A DNA stretch of 64,000 bases from Sphingobacterium hotanense (GTDB lineage Bacteria; Bacteroidota; Bacteroidia; Sphingobacteriales; Sphingobacteriaceae): assembly GCF_008274825.1 (NCBI RefSeq), contig NZ_CP030848.1, positions 1,302,001 through 1,366,000 of the forward strand, written 5' to 3'. The translations under genes were made by a program, and so were the position numbers. The notes under the pieces are model-generated. The model was not told the origin of the DNA. It ran no database searches and worked only from the letters and a program-made list of their open reading frames with translations. Below are positions 1 to 8,469 of this stretch, piece by piece. How positions within the stretch are numbered: the stretch's first letter is position 1; every line of letters begins with the position of its first letter.

Positions 1-2796
1 TACTAGACCGATCTGCGCAAAGATGTTGTTATCCAGTTGCGGCAATAAGGTCAGGGCAAGAATTGCTCCGAACACACCCAATGGAACGGATAACAGGATT
101 GAGAATGGCACGGACCAACTTTCGTATAGCGAAGCTAACAGCAGGAATACGAATAGAATACAGAGCGCGAAGATTTGGATGGTCTTGCTGCCGGATTGTT
201 TCTCTTGCAACGATATTCCGGAGAACTCGTATGAATAACCGTCTGTTAATGTTTGTGCTGCTACTTCTTCTAGTGCTGCAATCGCATCCCCAGAAGAATA
301 TCCAGGAGCCGCTTCACCCGATAACTGGATCGAACGGAAAATGTTAAAGTGGTTGACGATCGAAGGATTCGTAATCAAATCATAACGTACTAAGTTGGTC
401 AATGGAACAGGTTGTCCTTGTACATTCTTGACGTATAATTTATTGAGATCCTCAATATGCATTCTATAGCTGGTATCTGCCTGTGTTACGACGCGGAAGT
501 TACGACCATATTTGGTAAAGTCATTCACATAGCTACTACCCATATAAGCTGAAATAGTGCTGTAGATATTGGTCAATGGTACACCCATTCTCTTGGCCAT
601 TTCACGATCTACATTGAGTTTGTAGTTTGGCGAATTACTATTGAATAGGGTATAGGCCATCCCAATCTCAGGACGTTGATTTGCTGCGGCTAAGAATTTA
701 CCGATCATCGCCTCAAACTGTTTGATATCTACCGTCTGTCTATCCTGAATTTCCATGGTGAAACCGCCAGATGATCCAAGACCCGGGATTGGCGGAGGCG
801 TGGCAGCAATAACAGAAGCTTTAGTATAACCACGGTATTTACCCATGATCGCTCCGGTAATATCCGTTACTGTTTTCTCGCGTTCTCCCCAAGGATAAAG
901 CGAAACGAATAGACTGGCGCCGTTAGGTTTCGCCGATCTATTCAATAAGTTCATCCCGTTAATTGCCGTTACATATTGAATTTCTGGGAAAGTCTTTCGC
1001 AAATCTTCCGATAATTCCTGTAATACAGCCTCTGTACGGGCACTAGATGCACCTTCTGGAAGGTTGACTCCCATAAAGAATATACCAGCGTCCTCGGCAG
1101 GAATAAAGCCTGTTTTCTTATTCGTGAACATCAGTCCTGTTCCAACAAATATACAAAGCAAGATAATCAAGGCTAATGGAGCCGCTTTTATCACCTTCTT
1201 AACGCCTTTTGAATAACGATAAGTTACTTTATCGAACCAGACGTTGAATTTGTAGAAGAACTTGTTTAGGCCTTTAGAATCCTTGTGAATTGCTGTTGGC
1301 TTCAACATGATCGAACATAATGCTGGCGTCAGCGAAAGGGCGATAAATGCCGATAACATTACGGATACGGCAATGGTAATAGCGAACTGTTGATAAAGCT
1401 GACCCACCATCCCCGGGATAAATCCTACAGGAACGAATACTGCCGCTAAGATCAGGGCAATGGCAATAACCGGTGCGGTAATATCTTGCATCGCGCGTCG
1501 CGTCGCTTCTTTGGCGTCCATCTTATAATGGTCGATATAGTGCTGCACGGCTTCCACCACAACGATGGCATCATCCACCACAATACCGATCGCGAGGACG
1601 AAGGCAAGCATCGTTAAGTTGTTTACCGAGAATCCGAATATCGTAAAGAAGATGAACGTACCGACAATAGAAACAGGAATCGCTAGCAATGGAATCAAGG
1701 TTGCTCTCCAACTTTGTAGGAAGAAGAATACAACAAGAGTTACTAAGATCAATGCTTCGATCAAGGTATGAATTACCGAGCTGATGGATGCATTAACAAC
1801 AGAAACCGTTTCATATGCGACTACATAGTCTACGCCCTTAGGGAAGGATTTTTTTAACTCCTCTAATGCCTTGTAAATACCATCTGCAGTCTCAACGGCA
1901 TTTCCTCCCGGTGTTTGCGAGATCATCATACCAGAGGTTGTCTCACCGTTTACTTTCGTCGTGATACCGTAGTTGAATTGTCCAAGCTCAACGCGGGCTA
2001 CATCTTGTAATAAAACGATGGAACCGTCGGTGTTTGTTTTTACGACGATATTCTCGAAATCTTCGACTTCTTCCAAATCGGAGTCAAGGATAATCGGATA
2101 TTCGAATACTTGTGCATTCTCTTGCGGACGCGCACCAACGCTACCCCCAGCCATACGTGAGTTTTGCTCAGCAATGGCTGTACTTACGTCAGATGGTGTT
2201 AAACCTAAGTTGGTCAGTTTGTTGGCATCTAGCCATACACGCATCGCGAAAGGCTGTCCGAAGGCCTGCACATCACCCACACCTTTAACACGCAATAGGG
2301 CGTCTTTCAGATACAGGTTGACATAGTTTGCCAAGAAGTTCGCATCACGTGATCCGTCAGGTGAGGTCAGGGATACCATCATTAAGATATCCGTGTTCAC
2401 TTTACGAGTGGTTACCCCTAAACGGCGCACTGCTTCAGGCAATACAGGTTCAGCGATACTTACACGGTTTTGTACATCTAGCGTTGCGATGTCGATATCT
2501 GTACCTACTTCGAAGGTTACCGTAATACGAGAACCACCGTCAGAGGTACTGTTCGAACTCATATAAATCATCCCCGGCGTACCGTTGATCTGGCTTTCAA
2601 TCGGGGTTGTTACTGTTTTCTCTACTGTTTGGGCATCAGCACCGGTATAGTTCGCCATTACGGATACCGTAGGCGGCGCAATATTGGGATACTGACTAAT
2701 AGGTAGTGTCGTGATGGAAATAGCTCCAATGATGGTGATCAATATGGAGATAACCATCGCGGTTACCGGTCTTTTTATAAATACTTCTGAAATCAT
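1..2796 (-). CDS. RND efflux pump permease, HAE1/AcrB-like (3' end outside window)
   Basis: Inner-membrane proton-driven drug efflux pump; 932 residues are visible and the C-terminal part is cut by the window edge. The start codon is at 2794-2796 and the protein opens MISEVFIKRPVTAMVIS, the usual first transmembrane helix of the family. The proton-relay pair in TM4 is intact (VVDDAIVVVEAV, Asp408/Asp409 in this numbering). The last visible residues, NNIFAQIGLV, are the conserved lead-in to the TM10 region. It is the distal gene of a tetR-tolC-adaptor-pump operon, 29 bp after the adaptor. Substrate cannot be told from sequence. Family call is very secure. Confidence 0.96.
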   Translation of the reverse strand, partial: MISEVFIKRPVTAMVISILITIIGAISITTLPISQYPNIAPPTVSVMANYTGADAQTVEKTVTTPIESQINGTPGMIYMSSNSTSDGGSRITVTFEVGTDIDIATLDVQNRVSIAEPVLPEAVRRLGVTTRKVNTDILMMVSLTSPDGSRDANFLANYVNLYLKDALLRVKGVGDVQAFGQPFAMRVWLDANKLTNLGLTPSDVSTAIAEQNSRMAGGSVGARPQENAQVFEYPIILDSDLEEVEDFENIVVKTNTDGSIVLLQDVARVELGQFNYGITTKVNGETTSGMMISQTPGGNAVETADGIYKALEELKKSFPKGVDYVVAYETVSVVNASISSVIHTLIEALILVTLVVFFFLQSWRATLIPLLAIPVSIVGTFIFFTIFGFSVNNLTMLAFVLAIGIVVDDAIVVVEAVQHYIDHYKMDAKEATRRAMQDITAPVIAIALILAAVFVPVGFIPGMVGQLYQQFAITIAVSVMLSAFIALSLTPALCSIMLKPTAIHKDSKGLNKFFYKFNVWFDKVTYRYSKGVKKVIKAAPLALIILLCIFVGTGLMFTNKKTGFIPAEDAGIFFMGVNLPEGASSARTEAVLQELSEDLRKTFPEIQYVTAINGMNLLNRSAKPNGASLFVSLYPWGEREKTVTDITGAIMGKYRGYTKASVIAATPPPIPGLGSSGGFTMEIQDRQTVDIKQFEAMIGKFLAAANQRPEIGMAYTLFNSNSPNYKLNVDREMAKRMGVPLTNIYSTISAYMGSSYVNDFTKYGRNFRVVTQADTSYRMHIEDLNKLYVKNVQGQPVPLTNLVRYDLITNPSIVNHFNIFRSIQLSGEAAPGYSSGDAIAALEEVAAQTLTDGYSYEFSGISLQEKQSGSKTIQIFALCILFVFLLLASLYESWSVPFSILLSVPLGVFGAILALTLLPQLDNNIFAQIGLV

Positions 2797-2825
2797 TATC
2801 TATGAATATGTTGGGACTTAGCAAA

Positions 2826-3965
2826 TTATTTCTTTGGTTGAGCGTTCGCGTTGTTGTTTTCAACAACCTTAGCGCCTTGTTTCAATGCGGCAACACCGTC
2901 TACGACAATGCGCTCGCCGACTTGAAGACCGTTGGTAATTACCACCTTATCTCCAAGTTTTTGACCTAATGAAACTTGCTTCAAGTCTACCGTGCTACTA
3001 TCAGTTACTGCGTATACTGAGAATGTTCCTAGCTGTTCAAATATCGCGCGGTATGGAATTACCATCTCCTCGTGCGCTGTCGTACTTTCTACATTCAATG
3101 TTAGGTTCAAGCCTGCGCGCAAGGTATTTGCAGGATTATCAAACGAGGCACGTACTTTTAACGTCCCTGTTTGCGGATCTACAGCGCGGTCTATGGTAGA
3201 GATACGACCCAAGGAGCTGTATGTGCTACCATCAGGTAAAGTCAAGTTGATTTTGGTAGATGATTTGCCGGTTTGTAGCCCAGTAAATTCAGGAATCTCC
3301 TTTTCGTTGATCTGGAATTCAACGGCAATAGGATTTGTTGAACTCACGGTATTTAAAAGGGTTGTTCCAGCACTTACTAAAGCACCAGTGCGAACTTGAG
3401 AAATACCGATATTCCCGGAAAATGGTGCAACGATCACCGAGCGTTGTAAGTTAGTTCTAGCAGTTGTTAGTGCTGCTTGTGCTGCCTGTACCTGTGCTTT
3501 TTGGTTGTTAACGTCAGTGTAAGCATAATCTAAAGTCTGCTTAGCGATCGCGTCTTGATCTGCAAGTTTCTCATAACGTTGTAAATCCTTTTCAACACGA
3601 GCAAGGTTTGCTTTTGCGATTTCCATATTCGCACGTGCCTGATCGACAGCAGCAGCATATCGAACGCGGTCAATCTCATATAATCGTTGTCCCTTGCTTA
3701 CATAAGCACCATCGGCAACATAAATATTCGTAATATAGCCTGATACCTCAGCACGTATTTCTGTTTCTTGCAAAGGAACAACATTTGAAGGGTAGGAGCG
3801 AATCCCCGTTACAACTTCCTTACTAACTGTTGCGGTGGTTACCGGTGTTGCAGGTGCTTGCATTCCAGGTCCTGCTCCTTGTTTACCAGCTTCTTTATTC
3901 CCACATGATTGTAGAAATAATCCTGTTCCTAATAGAAGTGCTGTTAATATGTGATTTGTCTTCAT
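2826..3965 (-). CDS. RND efflux periplasmic adaptor (membrane fusion protein, AcrA-like)
   Basis: Periplasmic adaptor linking the RND pump to the TolC channel. The 379 residues start with a lipoprotein signal peptide ending in LQSC (Cys21), so it should be anchored by lipid, as AcrA is. Behind it lie a biotinyl-lipoyl-like half (EIRAEVSGYITNIYV), a long alpha-helical hairpin rich in Ala/Gln (about residues 100-170), the second lipoyl half (VIVAPFSGNIGISQV) and beta-barrel domains. It is 24 bp downstream of the tolC-like gene and 29 bp upstream of the pump. Length and domain order are normal for the family. Confidence 0.95.
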   Translation of the reverse strand: MKTNHILTALLLGTGLFLQSCGNKEAGKQGAGPGMQAPATPVTTATVSKEVVTGIRSYPSNVVPLQETEIRAEVSGYITNIYVADGAYVSKGQRLYEIDRVRYAAAVDQARANMEIAKANLARVEKDLQRYEKLADQDAIAKQTLDYAYTDVNNQKAQVQAAQAALTTARTNLQRSVIVAPFSGNIGISQVRTGALVSAGTTLLNTVSSTNPIAVEFQINEKEIPEFTGLQTGKSSTKINLTLPDGSTYSSLGRISTIDRAVDPQTGTLKVRASFDNPANTLRAGLNLTLNVESTTAHEEMVIPYRAIFEQLGTFSVYAVTDSSTVDLKQVSLGQKLGDKVVITNGLQVGERIVVDGVAALKQGAKVVENNNANAQPKK

Positions 3966-3989
3966 TATATCTTTATTGCTTGTGGTTGA

Positions 3990-5321
3990 TTAATTGCTAA
4001 TGTTTACTGTTCCTAATGCTTTCTGAATATCTAGCTTGCTTGACAACACCGCGTAAAGGGCATTCAAGTAGTTTAATTGACTTGTCTTCAAATCGGTTTC
4101 TGCGGTCATAAGTTCTAAGTAAGTTTTTACGCCTGCATCGTATTGAAGTTTTATGGTATTGTACACTTCTTCAGACAAATCCATGTTTTCTTTCGCATTT
4201 CTCCATTCGTTCATGTTGGCGCGATAGGATGCCATAGCTGCTGAATATTGTGCACCGATTTGATTCTCCAGATTTTCCATCTCTAAATCCAATCTGGACT
4301 CTTGTAATTCCGATTTACGGATTTCCTGAATACGTTTTGTTCCTTGGAAGATTGGAATAGATAGGCTTAAACCCACACTAGAATTCGGAAAGTTATCTTG
4401 AAAAAGATCACCAAACTGATTGTTTCTGTAGTTTAGACCATAGTTAGCAAAGGCGCCCACTCGTGGAAGGTAGTTCCACTTTTGATATTGTGTGTTCAAC
4501 TTTTGCAGATTTTGCAAGGTCTGCAACTGTTTAATTTCAACTCGGTTAGCATATTGCAAAAGCTCAGTCGTGTCTAAAAGGATATTCGACTCCATGTTTT
4601 GGTTTTCGAATGATAAGCTAACAGGCGCTGATGGATTTAAGCCCAACAGAGTCTTTAGGTAATCGTATTTATAGCGGCGAAACTCATTTGCCGATTTTAG
4701 CTCAGCATTTGCATTATTCAATGAAATCTGCGCTCGTTTATAATCTGTTTTATCGACTAATCCAGTTTCGTAGCGCGCGTTGGCTTCAGTGTATTGTCTT
4801 TGAAGGCGAGCAATGTTTTCAGTGATAATATTTATTTGCTCTTCGCTTGTAAGGATATCATAATAGGCCTTACTGACATCAACCACGGTATTGATACGCG
4901 TGTCTTCAATATTTAAATCATTTTGTTCGCGAATAAATCGAGAGGCCTTAGATGCTTGAAATAACCCCGGGTTTATAATGGCTTGGTCAGCTTGAAATAC
5001 CATTGAAGCCGTATTCTTTTGTCCCATATTGATATTCTGACCATTGATGTTCGCCGTAGGGAGCTGTATATTATGGGTGTAATTTCCATTAGCGTTAATC
5101 TGTGGAAACCAACCTGACAGTGCTGATGCAATTTCACGTTCTCCAATTTCCTTGTCGATCTGTGCTTGCTTTAGCTCGATCTTGTTGCTCAATGCATAGT
5201 TAATTAGCTCGTCAAGCGTCGCGTTGCTGTTCAAAGAACCAGCTTGCTGCGCTTGGCTAATACCGATGGTAGTACAAGCTACCGATAGGTATACTACGAT
5301 TTCCTTAAAATTTAATCTCAT
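3990..5321 (-). CDS. TolC-family outer-membrane efflux protein
   Basis: Outer-membrane channel of the tripartite pump. The 443 residues have a signal peptide (cleavage probably after SQAQ), then two repeated OEP halves made of long helices with beta-strand insertions, as expected for TolC. It is not a lipoprotein, unlike the OMF part of the fused pump at 40279-44847. The gene sits 9 bp after the TetR regulator and 24 bp before the adaptor, so all four genes are probably co-transcribed on the minus strand. Confidence 0.94.
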   Translation of the reverse strand: MRLNFKEIVVYLSVACTTIGISQAQQAGSLNSNATLDELINYALSNKIELKQAQIDKEIGEREIASALSGWFPQINANGNYTHNIQLPTANINGQNINMGQKNTASMVFQADQAIINPGLFQASKASRFIREQNDLNIEDTRINTVVDVSKAYYDILTSEEQINIITENIARLQRQYTEANARYETGLVDKTDYKRAQISLNNANAELKSANEFRRYKYDYLKTLLGLNPSAPVSLSFENQNMESNILLDTTELLQYANRVEIKQLQTLQNLQKLNTQYQKWNYLPRVGAFANYGLNYRNNQFGDLFQDNFPNSSVGLSLSIPIFQGTKRIQEIRKSELQESRLDLEMENLENQIGAQYSAAMASYRANMNEWRNAKENMDLSEEVYNTIKLQYDAGVKTYLELMTAETDLKTSQLNYLNALYAVLSSKLDIQKALGTVNISN

Positions 5322-5330
5322 GTTTCTAAC

Positions 5331-5909
5331 TTATATTTTAACGCCGTTCCAAATAATTTCTACTAATTGATTCATCTCCTCCTCCATAATCTCTTCTTTG
5401 GTGATTAAACAGTTGCGAAAGAGGGAGATAGCTCCTCCAAGGTAGATCGAGAGTATTAATCGAACATTCAGATCTTTTAAATGTTTTTCTTGAACTCCTT
5501 CTTCGATAAAATGGATTAGTTTATTTCGTTCTACTTTCTGTCCCAATACATTGTTTCGGACTTCTTCGTAGAAAGGGGAGCCATAAAACTGATCTAGAAA
5601 TCCGAAGATTTCAATGTTCTGCTGGTAAAAGCCGATCCATCGTTTCCAGATTGTCTTAAATCTTTCCTCATAGGATTGCTCCGGATTGACACCTCTGAAG
5701 ACATCTCCGTTCAGCTTTTCCTTGCAGTACCAGTACAGCTCGATAATTAAATCTTCCTTCGAAGGAAAGTAATGATATATAGAGCCTACAGCCACGTTGG
5801 CTTCCTTCGCAATCTTGCTCATAGGGGTCCCATGGAATCCATAAAGATGGATTAAGCTAAGCGTGCTAAGGAAAATTTGCTCTTTCTTTTCTGTCAATTG
5901 AATGTTCAT
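5331..5909 (-). CDS. TetR/AcrR-family repressor of the efflux operon
   Basis: One-component transcriptional regulator, 192 residues from the ATG at 5907-5909. A longer in-frame extension to 5999 exists, but family alignment favours MNIQLTEKKEQIF as the N-terminus. The N-terminal helix-turn-helix is clear (MSKIAKEANVAVGSIYHYFPSK). The C-terminal ligand-binding half is variable, as usual. It is first in the operon with tolC, the adaptor and the pump, so autoregulation is likely. Its promoter and a perfect 12-bp palindrome lie directly over the start codon (see separate entries). Confidence 0.92.
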   Translation of the reverse strand: MNIQLTEKKEQIFLSTLSLIHLYGFHGTPMSKIAKEANVAVGSIYHYFPSKEDLIIELYWYCKEKLNGDVFRGVNPEQSYEERFKTIWKRWIGFYQQNIEIFGFLDQFYGSPFYEEVRNNVLGQKVERNKLIHFIEEGVQEKHLKDLNVRLILSIYLGGAISLFRNCLITKEEIMEEEMNQLVEIIWNGVKI

Positions 5910-5911
5910 TC
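5900..5911. promoter_or_regulatory. Palindromic candidate operator over the tetR start
   Basis: GAATGTTCATTC is a perfect 12-bp inverted repeat covering the tetR start codon (5907-5909) and the predicted transcription start. The position suits autorepression by the TetR protein. Binding is an inference; only the symmetry and location are seen. Confidence 0.4.
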
Positions 5912-5916
5912 GGTTG

Positions 5917-5924
5917 CAAATGTA
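5917..5924 (-). promoter_or_regulatory. -7 box of the tetR-efflux operon promoter
   Basis: On the minus strand this reads TACATTTG, an exact Bacteroidota TAnnTTTG box. Initiation about 7 nt downstream would fall at or next to the ATG at 5909, giving a leaderless or nearly leaderless mRNA. Confidence 0.55.
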
Positions 5925-6030
5925 GGCATTTTTGGAAGGCGTATTTGTCAAATAATCGTTATAAAGTGCTAAAGCGATTGAGCAGTGATGAGAGTCCATG
6001 TTAACAAATTGTTAAATTTCACAAAAAGAC

Positions 6031-6061
6031 TTGACATGTGTATGTTTTACACTTACCTTTG
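6031..6061 (+). promoter_or_regulatory. Orphan promoter (TTGAC, TACCTTTG)
   Basis: TTGAC at 6031-6035 and TACCTTTG at 6054-6061, 18 nt apart, form a near-consensus plus-strand promoter. No protein gene follows; a hairpin terminator lies 34 bp past the -7 box. Confidence 0.55.
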
Positions 6062-6067
6062 TAGTAT

Positions 6068-6135
6068 CATAATTTAGGTTTATAATTGGTTATTAAAGGT
6101 TTTCATTCTCCCCGTTTGAAAACCTTTATTTTTTT
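6068..6135 (+). ncRNA. Candidate short noncoding transcript
   Basis: The stretch lies between a strong plus-strand promoter (6031-6061) and a rho-independent terminator (stem 6095-6105 / 6117-6127, 11 bp, followed by ATTTTTTT). A transcript of about 65-70 nt is predicted. No reading frame of any length is present. The terminator loop (TTCTCCCCGTT) is C-rich and unpaired, which is typical of small RNAs that pair with purine-rich ribosome binding sites, but that role is speculation. I do not recognise a named RNA family. Confidence 0.4.
6095..6135 (+). terminator. Rho-independent terminator of the short transcript
   Basis: Perfect 11-bp stem AAAGGTTTTCA / TGAAAACCTTT around an 11-nt C-rich loop, followed by ATTTTTTT. 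Confidence 0.75.
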
Positions 6136-6290
6136 ATAGAAACCACGTTTTCAAGGCCTTAAAGCAATATTATTCCGTAATTCTTGTTTATCACAATTAC
6201 AACTCCGGATAGGGGATAGTGGTCTCTGAAATGTTCTAGATATTTTATGCAATCAATTAAATTATTCTTCTGACATTCTTTTTGCAAACA

Positions 6291-6319
6291 AAAAGACCCT
6301 TGAATTTCTTCAAAGGTCT
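6291..6319 (-). terminator. Terminator of the sco-cytochrome operon
   Basis: Stem 6294-6304 / 6309-6319 with one mismatch and a 4-nt loop. On the minus strand it is followed by a T-run and lies 27 bp past the cytochrome stop codon. Confidence 0.65.
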
Positions 6320-6345
6320 AAAATCTTATATCTATTTTTCAGAAT

Positions 6346-6771
6346 CTACTCACACTTTGCTAAGTACTTTTCTATTTCTTCTCTTGTAAAATGTGTTTTA
6401 CTATTTCCAAAATAAGTAGTTACGTAGGTCAAGACGTAAGCGATGTCTGTTGCGTTCATTTGAGGCACCCCGGGCATCTCTTGATTATACTTTACGCCAT
6501 TAACGGTGATTTCCCCACTCATGCCGTTTTTAACAATGCAAGCCAGCTTATCGCGATTCACATTTAGAAATACAGTGTCTGTCAGGGGGGGATAAAGTTT
6601 TCCTAATCCCTCTCCGTTGGCTCCATGGCAATTTTGACAATGCGTGGTATAGACTTTTTGCCCATTAGTAGCATACTGCATTGTTTCCACGCTTAATCCC
6701 GACTGGCAGGAAAAGAGCAGATAGAGTCCGAATACAATACTTAAGATAAAATAGGTAGATCTTCGGAGCAT
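6346..6771 (-). CDS. Lipid-anchored c-type cytochrome
   Basis: Small electron-transfer protein, 141 residues. An N-terminal lipoprotein signal ends in LFSCQSG, so the protein is probably anchored on the periplasmic side of a membrane. One heme c motif is present (CQNCHGANGEG); a possible Met axial ligand lies in the MPGVPQM region. The start codon overlaps the stop of the upstream Sco gene by one base (TAATG), which points to translational coupling. A Sco chaperone next to a cytochrome suggests a role at the oxidase end of respiration. Confidence 0.9.
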   Translation of the reverse strand: MLRRSTYFILSIVFGLYLLFSCQSGLSVETMQYATNGQKVYTTHCQNCHGANGEGLGKLYPPLTDTVFLNVNRDKLACIVKNGMSGEITVNGVKYNQEMPGVPQMNATDIAYVLTYVTTYFGNSKTHFTREEIEKYLAKCE

Positions 6772-7412
6772 TACTTATACTCTTTTAATATAACATCTAA
6801 GTCTTCTAACAGCTTATTAACCTGCGTTTGGTCTGTTCCGTCATAAGCACCACGAATTCTTTTATCAGGGTCAATGATCACCAGGTAACCTTGATGGTCA
6901 TAACCTCCGGGAGCATTCGCATCTTCTTTAGCATACACTAAATAACGATCGGCCATACCATAGATATCCGCCTTAGAACCATTCACAAACTGCCATTGGT
7001 CGTTATCCACCCCAAGTTTATTAGCGTAGTCTTTTAGAATATAAGGTTGATCGTATTTGAAATCGATACTATGTGATAAAAACGCGATTTTCTCATTGCC
7101 TTTGTATTTTTCGTAAGCCTTTAAGAGATTACGCTGCATCGTCGGGCAGATGCTTGGACAATGCGTAAAAAAGAAGTTGGCAACATAGATCTTCCCTTTA
7201 AAGAAGTCTTGAGTCAATTGGACGCTATCTTGATTTAAAAAGCTAAAGTCAGGAATAGTTTGATAAACCGTATCAACTACCTTTTTACCATCTATTTCTT
7301 TCTCCACAGGCGTTCTTTCTCCATAGATTGGCAGTTTTCTGTCTGATGATGAACAAGCGAATATACCGCTAAGAAGTACTGCTAGGATGGCTGAACTGAA
7401 TAGTCTATTCAT
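6771..7412 (-). CDS. SCO1/SenC-family copper chaperone lipoprotein
   Basis: Thioredoxin-fold copper metallochaperone used to assemble the CuA site of heme-copper oxidases. The 213 residues carry a lipobox (GIFACSSS), the copper-binding CPSICP motif in FFTHCPSICPTM, and the distal conserved His in GGYDHQGYLVIID. Operon: 6 bp after the lipoprotein gene and overlapping the cytochrome gene by one base. All copper ligands of the family are present. Confidence 0.94.
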   Translation of the reverse strand: MNRLFSSAILAVLLSGIFACSSSDRKLPIYGERTPVEKEIDGKKVVDTVYQTIPDFSFLNQDSVQLTQDFFKGKIYVANFFFTHCPSICPTMQRNLLKAYEKYKGNEKIAFLSHSIDFKYDQPYILKDYANKLGVDNDQWQFVNGSKADIYGMADRYLVYAKEDANAPGGYDHQGYLVIIDPDKRIRGAYDGTDQTQVNKLLEDLDVILKEYK

Positions 7413-7418
7413 TCGGTC

Positions 7419-7847
7419 TTATTGATTAAATGGGGTTAAAGTTTTGTTGATTTGACTAGTTACACTTTCAAATTGTTTCTGCATAGCTGTAATCTTGTCT
7501 AACTCTTTTTGTTGATAAGCATCATCGGTGCTAGCAGCATCATAATCCTTCATCCAAGTCATCATATTATCGGTCGCTGCTTCAATGCTATCCTGCAAAT
7601 TTGTTAATTCAACGCGTGTTGCCGCAGTATCTAAATCTGCTTTCGTTGCTTTAATTTCGGCTAGATTTGCTAAGATGGAATCAATCTTAACTGTCGTTTT
7701 ATCAAACGTAGAAATTTGAGGCATGATTTCATCATGTATTCTGATGGCTTCAGCGCCTAGCTTTTGGTTTTTGGTTTCATCAGTCTTATTCTGGCAAGAT
7801 ACCATTGCCATGCTGATTCCTAATGTAATAAAAGCTAAATTTTTCAT
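7419..7847 (-). CDS. Predicted coiled-coil lipoprotein of unknown function
   Basis: 142 residues from ATG 7845-7847. A longer frame runs into the upstream gene, but MKNLAFITLGISMAMVSC is a typical lipoprotein signal and fixes the start. The mature part is almost all helical and charged, with heptad-like patterns (residues about 45-140), so a coiled coil is likely. I do not recognise a family with a known role. It sits between the DUF4442 gene (10 bp) and sco (6 bp), so it belongs to that operon. Confidence 0.8.
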   Translation of the reverse strand: MKNLAFITLGISMAMVSCQNKTDETKNQKLGAEAIRIHDEIMPQISTFDKTTVKIDSILANLAEIKATKADLDTAATRVELTNLQDSIEAATDNMMTWMKDYDAASTDDAYQQKELDKITAMQKQFESVTSQINKTLTPFNQ

Positions 7848-7857
7848 GTGATATAAT

Positions 7858-8379
7858 TTATTGTTGTATAGGATTAGCTTCCTGAGAAGCTTTTTGTTTG
7901 TAGTAGGAGTCGAAATCAAAATCCAGATTTCGAATGTAGATTTCATTATGCGCGACAGCGCAGAGCGTCCCTTTTTTGTCGTAGACATGCGTGGCGAAAG
8001 TCTTTACCACTTTACCGTGTGTTTGAATGGTTTCTAATGCTTCTTTCAGCACTTCTTCATCCAAACGTATGCTGAACTGCATACTCGTTCGTCCGGGCTT
8101 TCTATACTCGATATGGGCCGTCTTAAGCCAGGCAACTGTACGCAGGATACCCTGATGTTTAAAATACTGATCGAGTAGGATGGGATAGAAGGGGTCTATG
8201 GCAGAAAAGATCGTTCCTCCGAAAATCGTGTTGTTCGAATTGATATTGAAAATACTCTTGAAAATCTTTAGATCGGCACCTAAGTAGTTGTCCAAGATGT
8301 TTTTCACCCAAATCCGCTGGAAGAAGAAAGGCGGATAAATTCTTAGCGCCCATTTCATGGTTTTCGGAGATAATCTCAT
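7858..8379 (-). CDS. DUF4442 (hotdog thioesterase-like) protein
   Basis: 173 residues with the hotdog-fold pattern of the DUF4442/PaaI-like group: N-terminal helix, then STNNTIFGG-like region (NINSNNTIFGGTIFS), which marks the substrate pocket, and beta strands TAHIEYRKPGRTSM and CAVAHNEIYIRN. Acyl-CoA thioesterase activity is a family-level inference. It is the first gene of the minus-strand operon leading to sco and cytochrome c. Confidence 0.8.
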   Translation of the reverse strand: MRLSPKTMKWALRIYPPFFFQRIWVKNILDNYLGADLKIFKSIFNINSNNTIFGGTIFSAIDPFYPILLDQYFKHQGILRTVAWLKTAHIEYRKPGRTSMQFSIRLDEEVLKEALETIQTHGKVVKTFATHVYDKKGTLCAVAHNEIYIRNLDFDFDSYYKQKASQEANPIQQ

Positions 8380-8469
8380 GGCTCAAAAATAACGCTTATT
8401 TACAAGATTATTTCCCTTTTAATTGTAATAATATCTTTTAAAAACGCGGATCATGCTTATTTTAGTATT

